From Archilochus colubris (Eukaryota > Chordata > Aves > Apodiformes > Trochilidae): DNA of 64,000 nucleotides. The stretch covers positions 27,467,505 to 27,531,504 of the forward strand of contig CM041115.1 in NCBI GenBank assembly GCA_023079485.1. Direction: 5' to 3'. The position numbers were made by a program, and so were the translations under genes. Positions 46,241 to 59,400 of the stretch are shown in pieces (the stretch's first letter is position 1; every line of letters begins with the position of its first letter). The notes below the pieces were generated by a model. That model made no database searches. It worked only from the letters and a program-made list of their open reading frames with translations, and was not told the origin of the DNA.

Positions 46241-49200
46241 TTTTAATAGTATTTTCAGAGAGAAGACCATTAAGTTATCTTTGTAGGTAAAACACACAAA
46301 AGGTTAATTAAACATCTTGGAGAAGTAGTTAAACCTAAATTATCAGAATGGACATGCCCTGACTTTTCATTAGTTCCTGTCAATTTCATTATATCTAAAA
46401 TATTTACTCCAGTGGTTTTGTAAAAAGGTGTAGTATCGTTTTGGAGTATGGCTGCAAAAGAGAGTTGTCTGGCATCTTAAAGCATAGTGCACTTGGTCTT
46501 ACGAGATTAATTTGTAACTTCTTGCTAAATTTGGGTGAACATTAAAACTGCAGTAAATATCACTTGATATAAATATAAGCACTTTTAAAAAGAGCTAAAA
46601 AAATTGTGGTGAGCGATTAGTTGCAGTGCTTAGAGATTGACATTGTGGGGAAAAAAATCAAAACAACCTCTGCATTTGCTAAAATTATACTGGAATAGTG
46701 AGGGTTTGTTTGAGTTTTCTTAATATTAGGAATTATAAGAGTACTTGTCCATTTCTATATTCTGCCTTGAGGCTCTTCATTACTAATGTAGGGCTGGCTT
46801 TAACTTCAAAAAAACCTGAAGGGAAAAAAGCATTGAGAGGTCTCTTGTAAACATGCACTAGAAAACAGGCCTGACTAGACGAAATCAAATAATCAAATTA
46901 CACTGAACCCTAGAAACTTTTTTTTTTTTTTTTAATTTCAGTTGCAAAATAACAGACTTATATATTGAGCTGAATGCAGTAACCACTCTCTTCAAGAAAC
47001 ACACCTTTTTTTTAACAGAAAGAGAAGGTGAAGCTGCAGGAACAAACTGAAGCTGGAAAGTACTTGTAATTACTCAGAGTGCTGTTTGGCCCCAATCTCT
47101 AAGTGAGAAGCACCTCTGATCAGTAAAGCTCTTCCAAAGACCATAGGCCTAAGTACCTAAATACTGCAAATGGGACAAAAAATCTTGATGAATGATTTTG
47201 TTGGCTACTTTTTGAAGTCAAAGTTTAAGTGTGCCCAGGCTTGATTTTTAGATGATATTTTGGGCACAACACCTTGCTCATGGCCTGACAGCACCGAGAT
47301 CTGAACTAAGCTAAGGAAGAACTTTTTTATAAAATACTAATTTTACTTGTTTTCTGTTTGATGCTTTGCATTTTAACCAATCTCACAGTTCTTTTTTTAA
47401 GCCATCTTGTTAGTTTTGATAAAACCTTAGTGTAATATTTACTAACTTCGTTTAGACATAATTTTTACAGATGTGATTAGTTTTGACATAATTTGAATGA
47501 GAACACCCTGAAGGAAAGCTTTTGTGTGCTTTTTATTTCAGTCAAAGGAGATACAGCTCTCTGTTCACAGATAAATTGTTATCAATTTTCTGCCCTTCTG
47601 GCTTCTCTCAGTCATCACCAAACTTAAATTTCCCTAATGCTCTAGCTCATCCCTCAGGAGACCAGTCTCTTTTCTGAGAAGTTAATTTTTTCTGGAAAGA
47701 AGGAAGGGTACTACTTGCTCACATGGTACATTGAGACCATCATAGCTGGTTTGCACATTGGCTGTTGAAGCATTGTTTCAGTATGACTTTCTGTCCAAGG
47801 CTTCTGTTCCCTCTCTAGGGAGCCACACTGTATAAATTTGAAGTGTTAGGAAACAACCATTTTCTTGCCCTGTTCAGGTTTGAAATGGGGTGTTTCAGTC
47901 ACTGAATGAGGAGGCATAGTTTATTAGCTCTTTCGCTTTGCCTGTCTCAGTCTCTGGCTCCATTCCTAGAAGCAGTTGGTATTCAAAAGGAAGCAACTAC
48001 TGGCATGGTAAGGAAAATCTTATGCTGCTCTTCTGTCTAATAAATTCTGGGCTCATAGCATGGGCACGGCATTAGGCTTTGACTTCAGAATAGCATATTC
48101 AAACCTGGTATTGAACATAGCCTTTGGCTAGGTATGTGCTGCTACGTTTGTGTTACTGAGCCTGTTGATTTTAAAAAAAAATAAATTATGCTTACAGTGA
48201 AACATTAGGCAATTTTTCCTCTGTATTGTTCAGTGAATGAGATATCTAAAACTGTTACTTAGCATACTAAGATGGGTTAGAAATAAAGATAATTTTAGCA
48301 CTAGACTGGGGAATGTAGTTTTATGGAGAACTGCTAAAAATATATAAAGGAGAAGGTTTCTAGAAATGTTCAGCTAAAGCGGATACAGTGTGGGAGATGT
48401 ACTTTATGTTATGTGAAATAAGAATGCTACTGGTAGTAGAGAATGTGATGTCTTCATACACACAAAACCCACAAAACTTGTCCCATTGGTTTCTTCTAAC
48501 TGTAAGGGATTATAGTTCTTCTGTTACTAGAATTTTATTTTGTGTGATCTCTAAAAGAGAAAAAAAAATGCCTAAGTAGAATGTATACATGTAACTGAAA
48601 TCTTTTATCCTGGCCATTATCCTTTGTTTTGTAAATTCAGTGCTTGAATATGTGCTGTGCTGTTTGTGTGAGTTATGAATTTTTAAGTGTACATATGGGT
48701 GAAGATAAGAAATGTACAGAATAGTTTTCATTTTTGTTCTATTTGAAGTTTTTCTTTATTTGAACAGCAAGTAGATACTTGTCATGTAGGATTTAATTAT
48801 TTTACTGAGGGCAGAGTAAGACTACAAAAAGAAGCATTAGTAAGTAAGAAACTGGGGAATCTCTTTTTAACTGAAGATGAATGAAATATTCAAAGTATTT
48901 TATGTATTTTATATATTTTATAAGTATTTTATATATAAGACTGTAGCTAAAGGGCTTTATTAAAGCACTTCTTAATTTCCATTTTTAATTTCCATTTTAA
49001 TTTCCACTTTTCAGTTTTCCAGCTCTTGGTCCTATTATTTAGGATAAAAAGCATGCTGACCCGATTACCTGTCAATAATAGGGTGCCAAATAGAAAATTC
49101 TAAAATTAAGAATATAATATTCCTATATTAACTGTTGTCAATTAAAAATATTTTTATAGGTAATTTTTAAGAGACTGAGTACTAGAGGAAACTGGGAAAT

Positions 49201-50394
49201 TAATGGTATTGAGGGAGATGCCTTAAGAAAACCCTTGGGGTATTGTTGTAATGAAGGGAAGAGGACCTTTACCAGTATGTTTTGCTTACTAATCAACCAT
49301 AAGCAATGTGCAGTAGCAATTGTCATTAGAAAGCAAAAATGTCTTTACAAGTATTAAAATACATTTTTTATTAGGCACTCAATTCTTGCTACCAATTGTT
49401 TGCCTGAACTTCAAAGGTATTAAGGCAAAGATAAAAATGTTCAAGTAAATCTATAACATTAGCAGGTGATTAAGCTTCTTATCTAAAGCACAGGAATTAG
49501 AGGGTAGCTAAAACCCCTTCACAGTTGTAGCTAGCAAATGTGTGGAAAAGAATTGTGTGTATCCAAGTGCACCTGCAGATCATTCTGAGTTAAACGTGTG
49601 GTCATGTTTTTGCAGTTGGAGATATTTTTAATGCATATGTAAAGATATGTTATTTTTAGTAACCACTTTTTCATTGTTTTTGACCATTCTGACAGGTAAA
49701 GTTTTGTAGCGTTTAATTAGTTGCCTTCTACAAAAACAATTTGACATATCTGCTTTGCTTCCAAGTTCATGCAGAAAAGTTTGACAGTTTCTCATAGCTA
49801 CTTTTGTATGTTGCTGCATACACTGATTTGTTTTCCCAGCGCTCCACAATGGATGAAAGCACTTGTTCAAGCATTTGGTTTCAGTGACTTTTTTCCCCAT
49901 TGAAAGGGCTGTGGTGACAGTGCTTGCAATTGAAGGAAGCAAACTGTTGTAGTTACTGCCATGATTTTAGATTTTAGAAGGCAAGTTAAATGCTTGAAAA
50001 ACAACTAACATAGCTGCCTAACTGCAAAGCTTGTATGCCATCTTAATGTTACTAATTTTGTAATTAATTGTAATTCTGTGATTAATTTGTTCCTAACATA
50101 AAGAATATTTCAGTTATCGTATTTACCCAGGGACTGCCTCTGCTTGCCATATAAGGTGCATAATTAGAGTTCTTTTATTTTTTAAAGAAAAAAATGTTAA
50201 TTTTTTTATTCAAGAGCAACATTACCAAGTTGAAAAATCTGGTAGTGAACAGGTGGAAGAGAAGTCTTGCTCTGAGTTACAAGATACGAATATTTAGGTA
50301 TAAACCTAATTATTTTAAAATCAGAATATTTTAGGACTCAATTCCCAGTTGCTATATTAATTCCAGGTATTATGACTATACCTGGAAACTACTT

Positions 50395-51408
50395 TTGTAC
50401 AGATGAAGAACAAGAAAGTCATCAGGTGTAGTCAGCATAGGGTCACAAAGGGGAAATCATGCTTAGCCAGCCTCATAACCTGTGATGTAAGGACTCGTTT
50501 GGTGGATGAGGGACAAGTAGTAGGTACTGCCTACCTTGAGTTCACTAAGGCTTTTTTTTACTCTCTCATCTAAGAGTCTCATAGCATAAGTTATGAGTAT
50601 GGACTAAATGAGCAAAGTGGTTTGAAAATTGTCAGAATGGATGGGTCCAGAGGCTGGTAACCAGCAGCATGACATCTGCTTGGAGGCCCCTAGACAGTGG
50701 TGTGTAACCCAGAGGCCAATATTAGGTTCAGTCCTATTCATCTTCATTAATGATCTGAACGATGGGACAGCAAGTTTGCTGGTGATGTAAAAGCTGAAGG
50801 AGAGGCTGATGCACCAGCACTTTGTGCCATCATTCAGAAGGACCTCAGTGAGCTGGAGAGAGAGACTGACATGAACCTCATTAAATTATAACAAAGGAAA
50901 TTGGGAAGTCATGCACCTGGGAAGATGTAACCCTGTGCAGCAATACCTTCTGGGAGCTAATGATCTGGAAAGCGGCTTTGTAGTGCATACCCAATGGATC
51001 CTGGTGGATAGCAAGTGGAACATGAGACAGCACTGTGCCCTGGTGACAAAGAAACCTAATGGTATCTTGATCTACCTGAGAAGCAGTGTTGCCAATAGGT
51101 AACACTCTCCTCAGCACTGATGAGGCCACTGCTGGAGTACTGTGTCCTGCTCTATGATCTGCAGTACAAGAGAGTGATGGAGGTACTGGGAGGTCTCCAG
51201 TGAAGGGGACATGAAGATGATGAATGGACTGGAGCATCTCTCCTATGAGGAAAGGTTGAACAAGCTATGACTATTCATCTATGACTGTTCAGGAGGTGAT
51301 CTTACCAATATAAATACCTAAAGTGTGTTAAGAATATGAAGCTAGGGTATCTCCAGTGGTAGCCAGTGACAGGAAAAGGGGCAATGAACACAAACTGGAA
51401 CATAAAAT
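50395..51408 (+). mobile_element. CR1 LINE fragment, plus strand, 3' end missing
   Basis: Plus-strand ORF2 relic: an RT-like segment (TCACAAAGGGGAAATCATGC onward, 50441), the palm region near 50735-50800 where the Phe-Ala-Asp-Asp equivalent is altered, and C-terminal blocks to about 51400 (GACAGGAAAAGGGGCAATGA). It stops without a 3' UTR where a minus-strand CR1 3' end begins. Many stops. Confidence 0.8.
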
Positions 51409-52230
51409 CATAGATGTAAGGTTGGAAGAGACCTCAAGGATCATCTGGTCCAATCCTTCTAATATTATTGTTTATATGATATGTCTCAGCACCCCATCAA
51501 ACTGAGACTTGTCATAAAACTTTCCGAAGTGGGGGAATCCGCTGCTTCCCCTGGGAGACCATTCCAATGTCTGACTGTCCTCGTAGTTAAAAATATTTCC
51601 TCTTGTATTCAGTCAGGATCTCCCCAGGAGCAACTTGTGCCCATTGCTGCTTGTCTTGTCATGTGACTCCTTGTAAATTGGGATTCTCCATCTTCTTTGT
51701 AGCCCCCCCTTTAAGTACTTGAACACTGTAATAAGGTCTCCATAAGCCTCTCTTCTCAAGGCTGAATAAATCCAGTTTTCTCAGTCTCCCCTTGTACGGC
51801 AGGTGCTCTAGTCCTTTCATCATCCTTGAGGCTCTTCTCTGGATCCTCTCCAGCCTGTCCATATCCTTTTTGTAGAGTGGATACCAAAACTGGATGCAGT
51901 ACTCCAGGTGCAGTCTGAAAGGCATCTAGTAAAATGGGATGATGATGATTTCTCTAGCTCTGCTGGTGATACCCTTGTTGATGCAACCCAGCATCCTGTT
52001 GGCTTTCTTTGCTGCAGCAGCACACCGTTTGCTCATCTTGAGCCTGTTGTCCACCAAGACCCCCCAGGTCTCTTTCCACAAAGCTGCTCTCTAGCCAAGT
52101 GGATCCCAGTCTGAACTGCACTCCTGGGCTGTATGTTCCCAGGTGCAAGATGATGCTTATGATCAAGGTTATGCTGCTTGAGCTGAGTTGTTGCACAGCG
52201 TGACCTTCCATCCTCAACCATTCTGATACT
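51407..52230 (-). mobile_element. CR1 LINE, 5'-truncated, minus strand
   Basis: Starts with the reverse-complemented 3' end (AATCATAGATGTAAGGTTGG, AAGAGACCTCAAGGATCATC) and contains a minus-frame C-terminal ORF2 relic (51925-51659: HLEYCIQFWYPLYKKDMDRL early, then GLEHLPYKGRLRKLDLFSLE). Further 5' ORF2 sequence continues to about 52230. Frameshifted. It faces the previous plus-strand CR1 tail to tail. Confidence 0.88.
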
Positions 52231-52842
52231 TAAAGATGTCAGTTTTAGATTGATAAACCTGCACAGGACCTAGAATCTAGCACTAATGAGTAGTACAGCA
52301 CTCGCCTTGTGTTTGTGTCTGTTATTTGCATGTTGCGGAAATGGGTAATGCTAGAGAATAAAACCACTGGGCTTATTGGGAAAGCTTTAAATAGTGGGGT
52401 TTTTTTCTATAATAGCAAATGACCCTTGCCGTTTAGAATAATTCTGGATACCTTCCTGTCTATGTACATAATTGCTATTCTTAAAATTTGAGTTCATACA
52501 ACTCAATTAAGTCTACAGGGCATGATTTGTCAAACATCAGCTCTGTTTTTCTTGTGAACTGAACAATTTTGACAGTTGTATATTAAAATTATGCAGATAA
52601 GCACGAACAAGTGTCTCTTATGCTGCAAAATATGAATATTCCAAGAAGCTTTATCCTTGGTAATAAGTTCTAGTGACTTTAAAAAAATCAATTTACAATG
52701 CAGAGCAATAGCTAATTTATTTCTGTGTTTCTTTTTCTGATACTTCACAAGAACCTGTCAAAAGGATTAATCTAAGGATCTGCATGCATAGAACAATTGT
52801 AAAAACATTGTATTTTGCCTTTTTTGCTTTGTACTGTGCCTC

Positions 52843-53213
52843 TGTGGGAGATCAGTGGACAAAACACAGATTAATGTAATCAAAGTATTGACGTTTATTG
52901 AGAGCAGCAGTAGCCCTTTTGTACACAGTCAGGCTGATAACATAATATAAACATATTGCTGATTGGTACAACACATTCTTCATATGCCACAAGGCACTAT
53001 CTAACTGGTTAAATACAACTCTTTATGTGCTGTCTATGTGATGCTTTCCCCTCCTGTTATTCTTCTTTTCTGTTGCCAACTCCCTTATCTTTTGCCCGTA
53101 GTTGATCTTTTAATAACCTTGCAGCTGGGCCTCAAGGCCCTCAGCTCACTCTGGCTAAAGCTAAATAGTCAGGATTGCTCACATGTCTGTTTTCTTCCAA
53201 AAACTCTCCAACA
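52843..53213 (-). mobile_element. Solo LTR (371 bases), minus strand
   Basis: Starts TGTGGGAG and ends CTCCAACA; the reverse complement of the end is TGTTGGAG, so the terminal 8-base repeats match at 7 of 8. Flanks are TGCCTC (52837-52842) and TACCTC (53214-53219), a 6-base target duplication with one mismatch. On the minus strand an AATAAA signal (52899-52894) lies about 50 bases from the 3' terminus, as expected for the R/U5 part. Six-base duplications fit ERVK-like avian elements. No internal viral genes are present. Confidence 0.75.
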
Positions 53214-55368
53214 TACCTCCACCTCCAAAGCCAGGGATCCCTTCAAATTAGTATCTTTGGAAATTATGATTTTAACATATGGTATAAAACTGCTTTTTCT
53301 CCCTCTGAATTAGGAATTTAGTATTTCTCTATCTATATACTAATAAATAAAAAAATTACAGACTGCTGTCTGTAATTCTTGAAACCAGATATTTTAAAAT
53401 TCTTGTTCTATAAGCTTCTTTTCTGTACTTAATAGACTACTTGAATTTCACTATTACTAAATCTAGAAGTTCCTTAATGTAGAGAAAGTAGTCAGCCTTG
53501 GAGTACTGCAAAAGTTGTGTAAATAGTGCTCCAGATGCTGTTTGTTTGTCTCTGAGAAATGACGCATACATGCAGACAGCAACTGTTGGAAACAAGGGTT
53601 AAAAATGCCTGTATTTTTGTGTTCAGGCAAATTATTTTTCATTTACCCGTGGCAAAGGCAATTTCCTTTAAGAGAAATGCTACCTATATGAGCTTTAAGC
53701 AAGATTGTTTGGCAGATTGGTTATGGTGATGAGTTAATGAATTTCAGTCAGCAAGCTGGCCCTGCTATAAATAATTGTCGTTTTTCTTACCATCCCAAGA
53801 AAAAAGTAAATAGAGAAAGCAGATTTTACTCCCATCTATTCCTGTCTCCTATGCCTTCTGTGACTGCAAATATAATGGACACCTTGGGCTCTCTTAAATT
53901 ACTGCAAGTGCTTGATGTTGCAGTAATTAGTAGTCTCTTTTGACACTGGAATTGATTCAGGTAATCACTTTAAATTGTGATCGAAACCAGCAGCCAAGGG
54001 ATTTTGATTTAAAATATCTGTTTTAATCTTGAATAGCATTGGAAAATTCTTGTTCTTGAAGACACTTGGTTTTTCATTAGTTGTTAATCATAAAAGGAAG
54101 TTGATTTGCCTTTCATTTAATTCAGTGTTTTGTTTTGTTACTCACTGAGAAACTACCTGGTTTTATACAGATTTGTGCATGCTGATAATTGATTTTTTAA
54201 AAAGAAGTTACCTGAAGTCTGCTTTTCAGAAAGGAAAAATCTTAGCCGGGTAGCACAACTGAATTAAGAACTAACTAGTTCACTAAAGAAAGGAAGTGTC
54301 ATTTGTATTTGATACATTAAATTATCAATTTTTAGTCACACTAGCATTCTAGATTTTTAAAAAGATGGAATATTATAATATACCTCAATTTATGTTTTGG
54401 CAGCAGCTTTTTTTTCTTTTTCAATGTCCAACTAAGTCTGAGTTGAACTAGTCACTGTATTCAAGTAGATGAGACTTTAAAACAAAATATATTTTTAACA
54501 TCTGGAAAAAGAAACTATTACTGCCACGAGCTGGTTTAAAATATCAACAAGCTTTACATCCAAGCATTCAGCTCATGAATTTTTGACTGATTTTGAAACT
54601 TTACTGCAAAAATGTGCTACTAATACATTGTTTGATTATAGTTTAAAATTGTTATAGCTTCTGGTAAGTGCTAGGTTAAATATAATTAAATCTGTAATAC
54701 ACAAGCTTACTTCTAAGTAAAAAATAAATTTTCCATCAAACTTGTCTGAGTTTGTGCAAGAAGGGTATTTAAACCTGTTGGAGGTGAAAAGCAGTACTTC
54801 AAGCTGACTGCTTGAATTACTTCCCCATGCCAGATAAATCAAATATAAACCATGCCATGGTCACTCAGGCCTCTTGAGCCCTGGTACCTGTCATGTGTAC
54901 TGGTATGAAGTCTATCTGTTTATCAAACTTAAAACTTTCTCCAATTTCATTAATCTGTTACCTGCTTCTTTTCAGGAGAAAAGGGGTGATAGTGGTGGCC
55001 ACACTATGTGTGAGAGACAGAGAGCTTCCAGATATGTTAGAAACACAGCTTATTATGATAAGACATCTGTATTTCAACATACTATTTGTATATGTGCCTT
55101 TTTTTAAGCATTCCTGCTTTATCGCTTGCCTGGTTCTGCTGTGCAGGTTTTTGGAATTTACTTATTGAGATTTTTGTCTAAAGCAAGCAGAAATTAGAGA
55201 AAAGGGCTTGCAAACCTATTCAGCCACAGGATGACTAGAGAGGGGGTCAAGGTTTTTTTTTAGTACTACTCTCTTTTTTGAAACTTTTATCCCAGAGCAT
55301 GATTGTACTTTGAACAAAATATAATTAAATGGTGTTTCAGAGATGTTCTTTATACAGGACGATGTTAA

Positions 55369-56433
<1,065 letters not shown>

Positions 56434-56490
56434 CCTCTTCTGCTAAAATGGGCCTGGTTGAAACAAAGTTAGCAATCATTCCAGGTGCAG
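56434..56490 (+). CDS. AUH: AUH exon 6: second catalytic Glu; last exon in window
   Basis: 57 bases, phase 1 to phase 1: completes Ala179 (G|CC), codes residues 180-197 and the first base of codon 198. The translation is SSAKMGLVETKLAIIPGA. Glu188 lies exactly 20 residues after Glu168, the spacing of rat enoyl-CoA hydratase Glu144/Glu164, the acid/base pair of hydratases. IIPGA(G) is the conserved loop that precedes Gly-Thr-Gln-Arg. Donor GTATGA at 56491. The exons that should follow (helical C-terminal part, ~120 residues) are not found before the end of the window, so the gene is partial here. Confidence 0.95.
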
Positions 56491-59400
56491 GTATGAATGT
56501 TTTGCTCTTGGTACCATGGATGACTAAATAACACATGCTCTTGATATTTGATTTTGGATTGTTGTTAATGGATTTCTGCTGATTTATGTATTAAGGATCA
56601 TGGTAAGTTTTAAAGCTTGGCACTTCTATTACTTATCAAAAAATAATAAAAGAATAATTTCTTATTTTTAGGGAATAGCGCTTGTATATTGTGTTTTTAA
56701 TTAAAGTCTTTGTTAACTAAGTCAGTATAGGCTGAGTCTGTAAATGACATTTAACATCTGAAGAAAAAAGTGTTACTGTCCAGAGTTGGTTTAACATTTC
56801 AACAGGTTGTACACACAGTGTCCTGATCTGAAAGCTAAATAAGTTGCTAAGCAGCAGACTAGGAAAAAAAGGTACACTTAACTATATGTGTAGAAAGATG
56901 GCAATTTAAATAGTGACCTACTTTTACATAAGGTCAAGTGCTTTAGGATTCAGATTCTGTTCTCTTGCTCCTTGTAAATTGGTCGTAAAGAGTTTAAAAA
57001 CTAAAAGTGTAGCTGTGAATAGTTTTTTTTTTTGTACCAAAATTTTTGAGCTTTCTGGAGTCAGAAATTTCTTTCCTGTTTAGAAGGTGGGTTGAGTGGT
57101 TTTCCATGTACAATATGAGGAATTAAAACTATGTAACTAATAATGTTTAAGGAGGTCTTTGTGTTATGAAACTTTCTGGTTTTGTTTCATTTTATGGGTA
57201 AACTATTATCACTTGAATTATGGTAACTAACTTTCTGGGGAAAGGGCAATAACTTGAAAACAAGTAATCTCTGTGACACATATTTTTGGTCTTCTTTTCT
57301 GGAAGTACTGGCAAATTTATGCCCTTTATTTGCCCCCATTTTCGTTCTAATGGGTGGAATCTATTTTGGAAGCATTGTATCCAAGTATAATGGATACCAC
57401 TGCAGAGAAGACAAGAGGACAGTAAGGACTACAATAATGGCAGCACTGGTAGGAACTTTGTGTAAGAAACAAATCTCATCCTATCATTAACCTAGAGAAG
57501 TTTTGCAGAATTTCATATGCGTTATTATTATGGTTATTGTAAGACTGTGTTGGCAGTCATTACTTCCCATCTCTTTTTCTGTCATCAAAGCTACTTTTTA
57601 CTTAAGGAAAATTGAGTTATGACGACTGATCTCCTTTTAGTGATTAAAGATAAAAATGAACATGATTTTAAGTATATATTTCTTTCCAGTTGTGTTGTAA
57701 TGAAATAATGTGCCTTCAAAATAAGTCCTAGGGAAGGAAAAGACAGAAAATGGTGTTGTTTATCTTTGTTGGAAATTTTCCCCTCTTTGTCCTCCCACCT
57801 CACTTTCTCCTGACGAAGTCTGCAAGACAATGTTGGAGATACGCTCTCCAGTTCAAGAAATTCAGGTTAAGTTCTTTGTATATTCTCAGTGTTCAACTTA
57901 ATAGAGGTTGTCTCATGTTTCATTGTCTTCAATTTGTTACTGATGTTTCAGACTTCTAATGTTTTCACTTCTAGTGTTTTCAGTACTAGGTAACTGATTT
58001 ATTATAAGCTTCATTCAGAAATTTCTATTGCTATTAAAAGACTGAGATTTGAAAAATCTTTGATTTTTTCTTATCCTAAAATAATGACCGGGCATATGTC
58101 TTCAGTTCCTTGAGAATATGACAGGTTTCACCATGTTACAATGCCATTTAAACTAAAAACATTTTGTGGAAAGTTTAGTGATGAATTTTTCTGATATTCA
58201 TACCACTCTTTCCTAGAACTATTTTTTATGAGTGTATTTGAGCTTATCACAACTTTTTCTGTACTTGCACCAATCCTGTGGCAGTGTTTGAGCACTTTGT
58301 GTCTCCTGCCATCTGAACAATAACTGATCATGCTTTGTATCTATCAGAAAGTGAAAAAGGAGTGAAGTAATTTTGTGTATGTCATTTAGGTAACAAAGCC
58401 ACACGTACCCACTTGAACAAACTTGGTTTCATGGGTTAATGAAGAATTTTCTTCTAGTGCTTAATTAAAGCGGCTGTTCTCAAAGCAGGAGTGGGCAGTG
58501 AAGCTGATAAGAGGGCAATAGACATTAAAAGGTCCCAGTAAGTTTCTGCTGCCATCTAGTACATCTGAAACACACTGACAAAATGTGTCATTTCTTCAAA
58601 GTAGGTCCCTATAGCACGGCAAATAACTAACATTCCCTCAGCTGCCACAAGTATACGATAGGTGTAAGGATTTTAACTTGGGTGATAATTGAAATGGGTG
58701 TTTGAGGGTGTGTGAAAAAATTCTTTATTTTCTGTTTGCTTTTTTAAAATTCACAGCAAGAAAGCTATGTTAGAAGAATGTCACTAGTATTTAATAGTAC
58801 AAAAATGTGGATTCAGGGCAGGTCACCCATGTGCTTTTGGACCCTGTTGCATGTGATGTTTTATTCCATCCTACTTTGAAATATGGTCATCCAAAAAACC
58901 AGTCAGCTTCCATTTAGGGACCAATCACTTTTAATGTAAGTTTCCCGCGTGCGAATAATTTTGCTTTTGAATATGTTTGGAAGTACTCCAGCCTCCTAAA
59001 GGCTAAGATTGTGAAGCTCTCAGTTGAATTCTGGTTAACATACCTAACTGAGTTGTTGCTGTTTACTCTGTTGAGGGTCTCACCCAAGAAAGGATGTGTA
59101 GTAAAGGTTGTATCTATGGTAGCAGGTGGAGTCTCCTCAGAAAATTCATTCATGGCAGACAGCAGAGCGAGATCAAGTGGGGTGATTGTAATGCCTCCTT
59201 TTATACAATAGCTTTGTGCACTGGGGGAATTTTTTCTGGCTTTGGAAGTATAAACCATTTCTCTCCACTATGGCAAAAGCCTTAGCTTGCCATTCTGAGG
59301 TAGAAAAGGTAGACTTTTTTTCCATTTTTTTTCTCTTCAGTATATCCCATTGTCTTGTAAGGAAGTCAAGATGCAGAGAACTAGAGAAAGTAACTACAGG

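Noticed and set aside
48890..49015. Short repeating A/T units as a possible CRISPR-like or regulatory array
   Set aside because: Units are irregular (TATTTTATATA and TTAATTTCCATTTT types) with no unique spacers; simple-sequence drift explains them.
57254..57490. 78-codon plus-strand frame in intron 6 with a hydrophobic stretch
   Set aside because: No start context, splice link or similarity that I recognise; length is within chance expectation.
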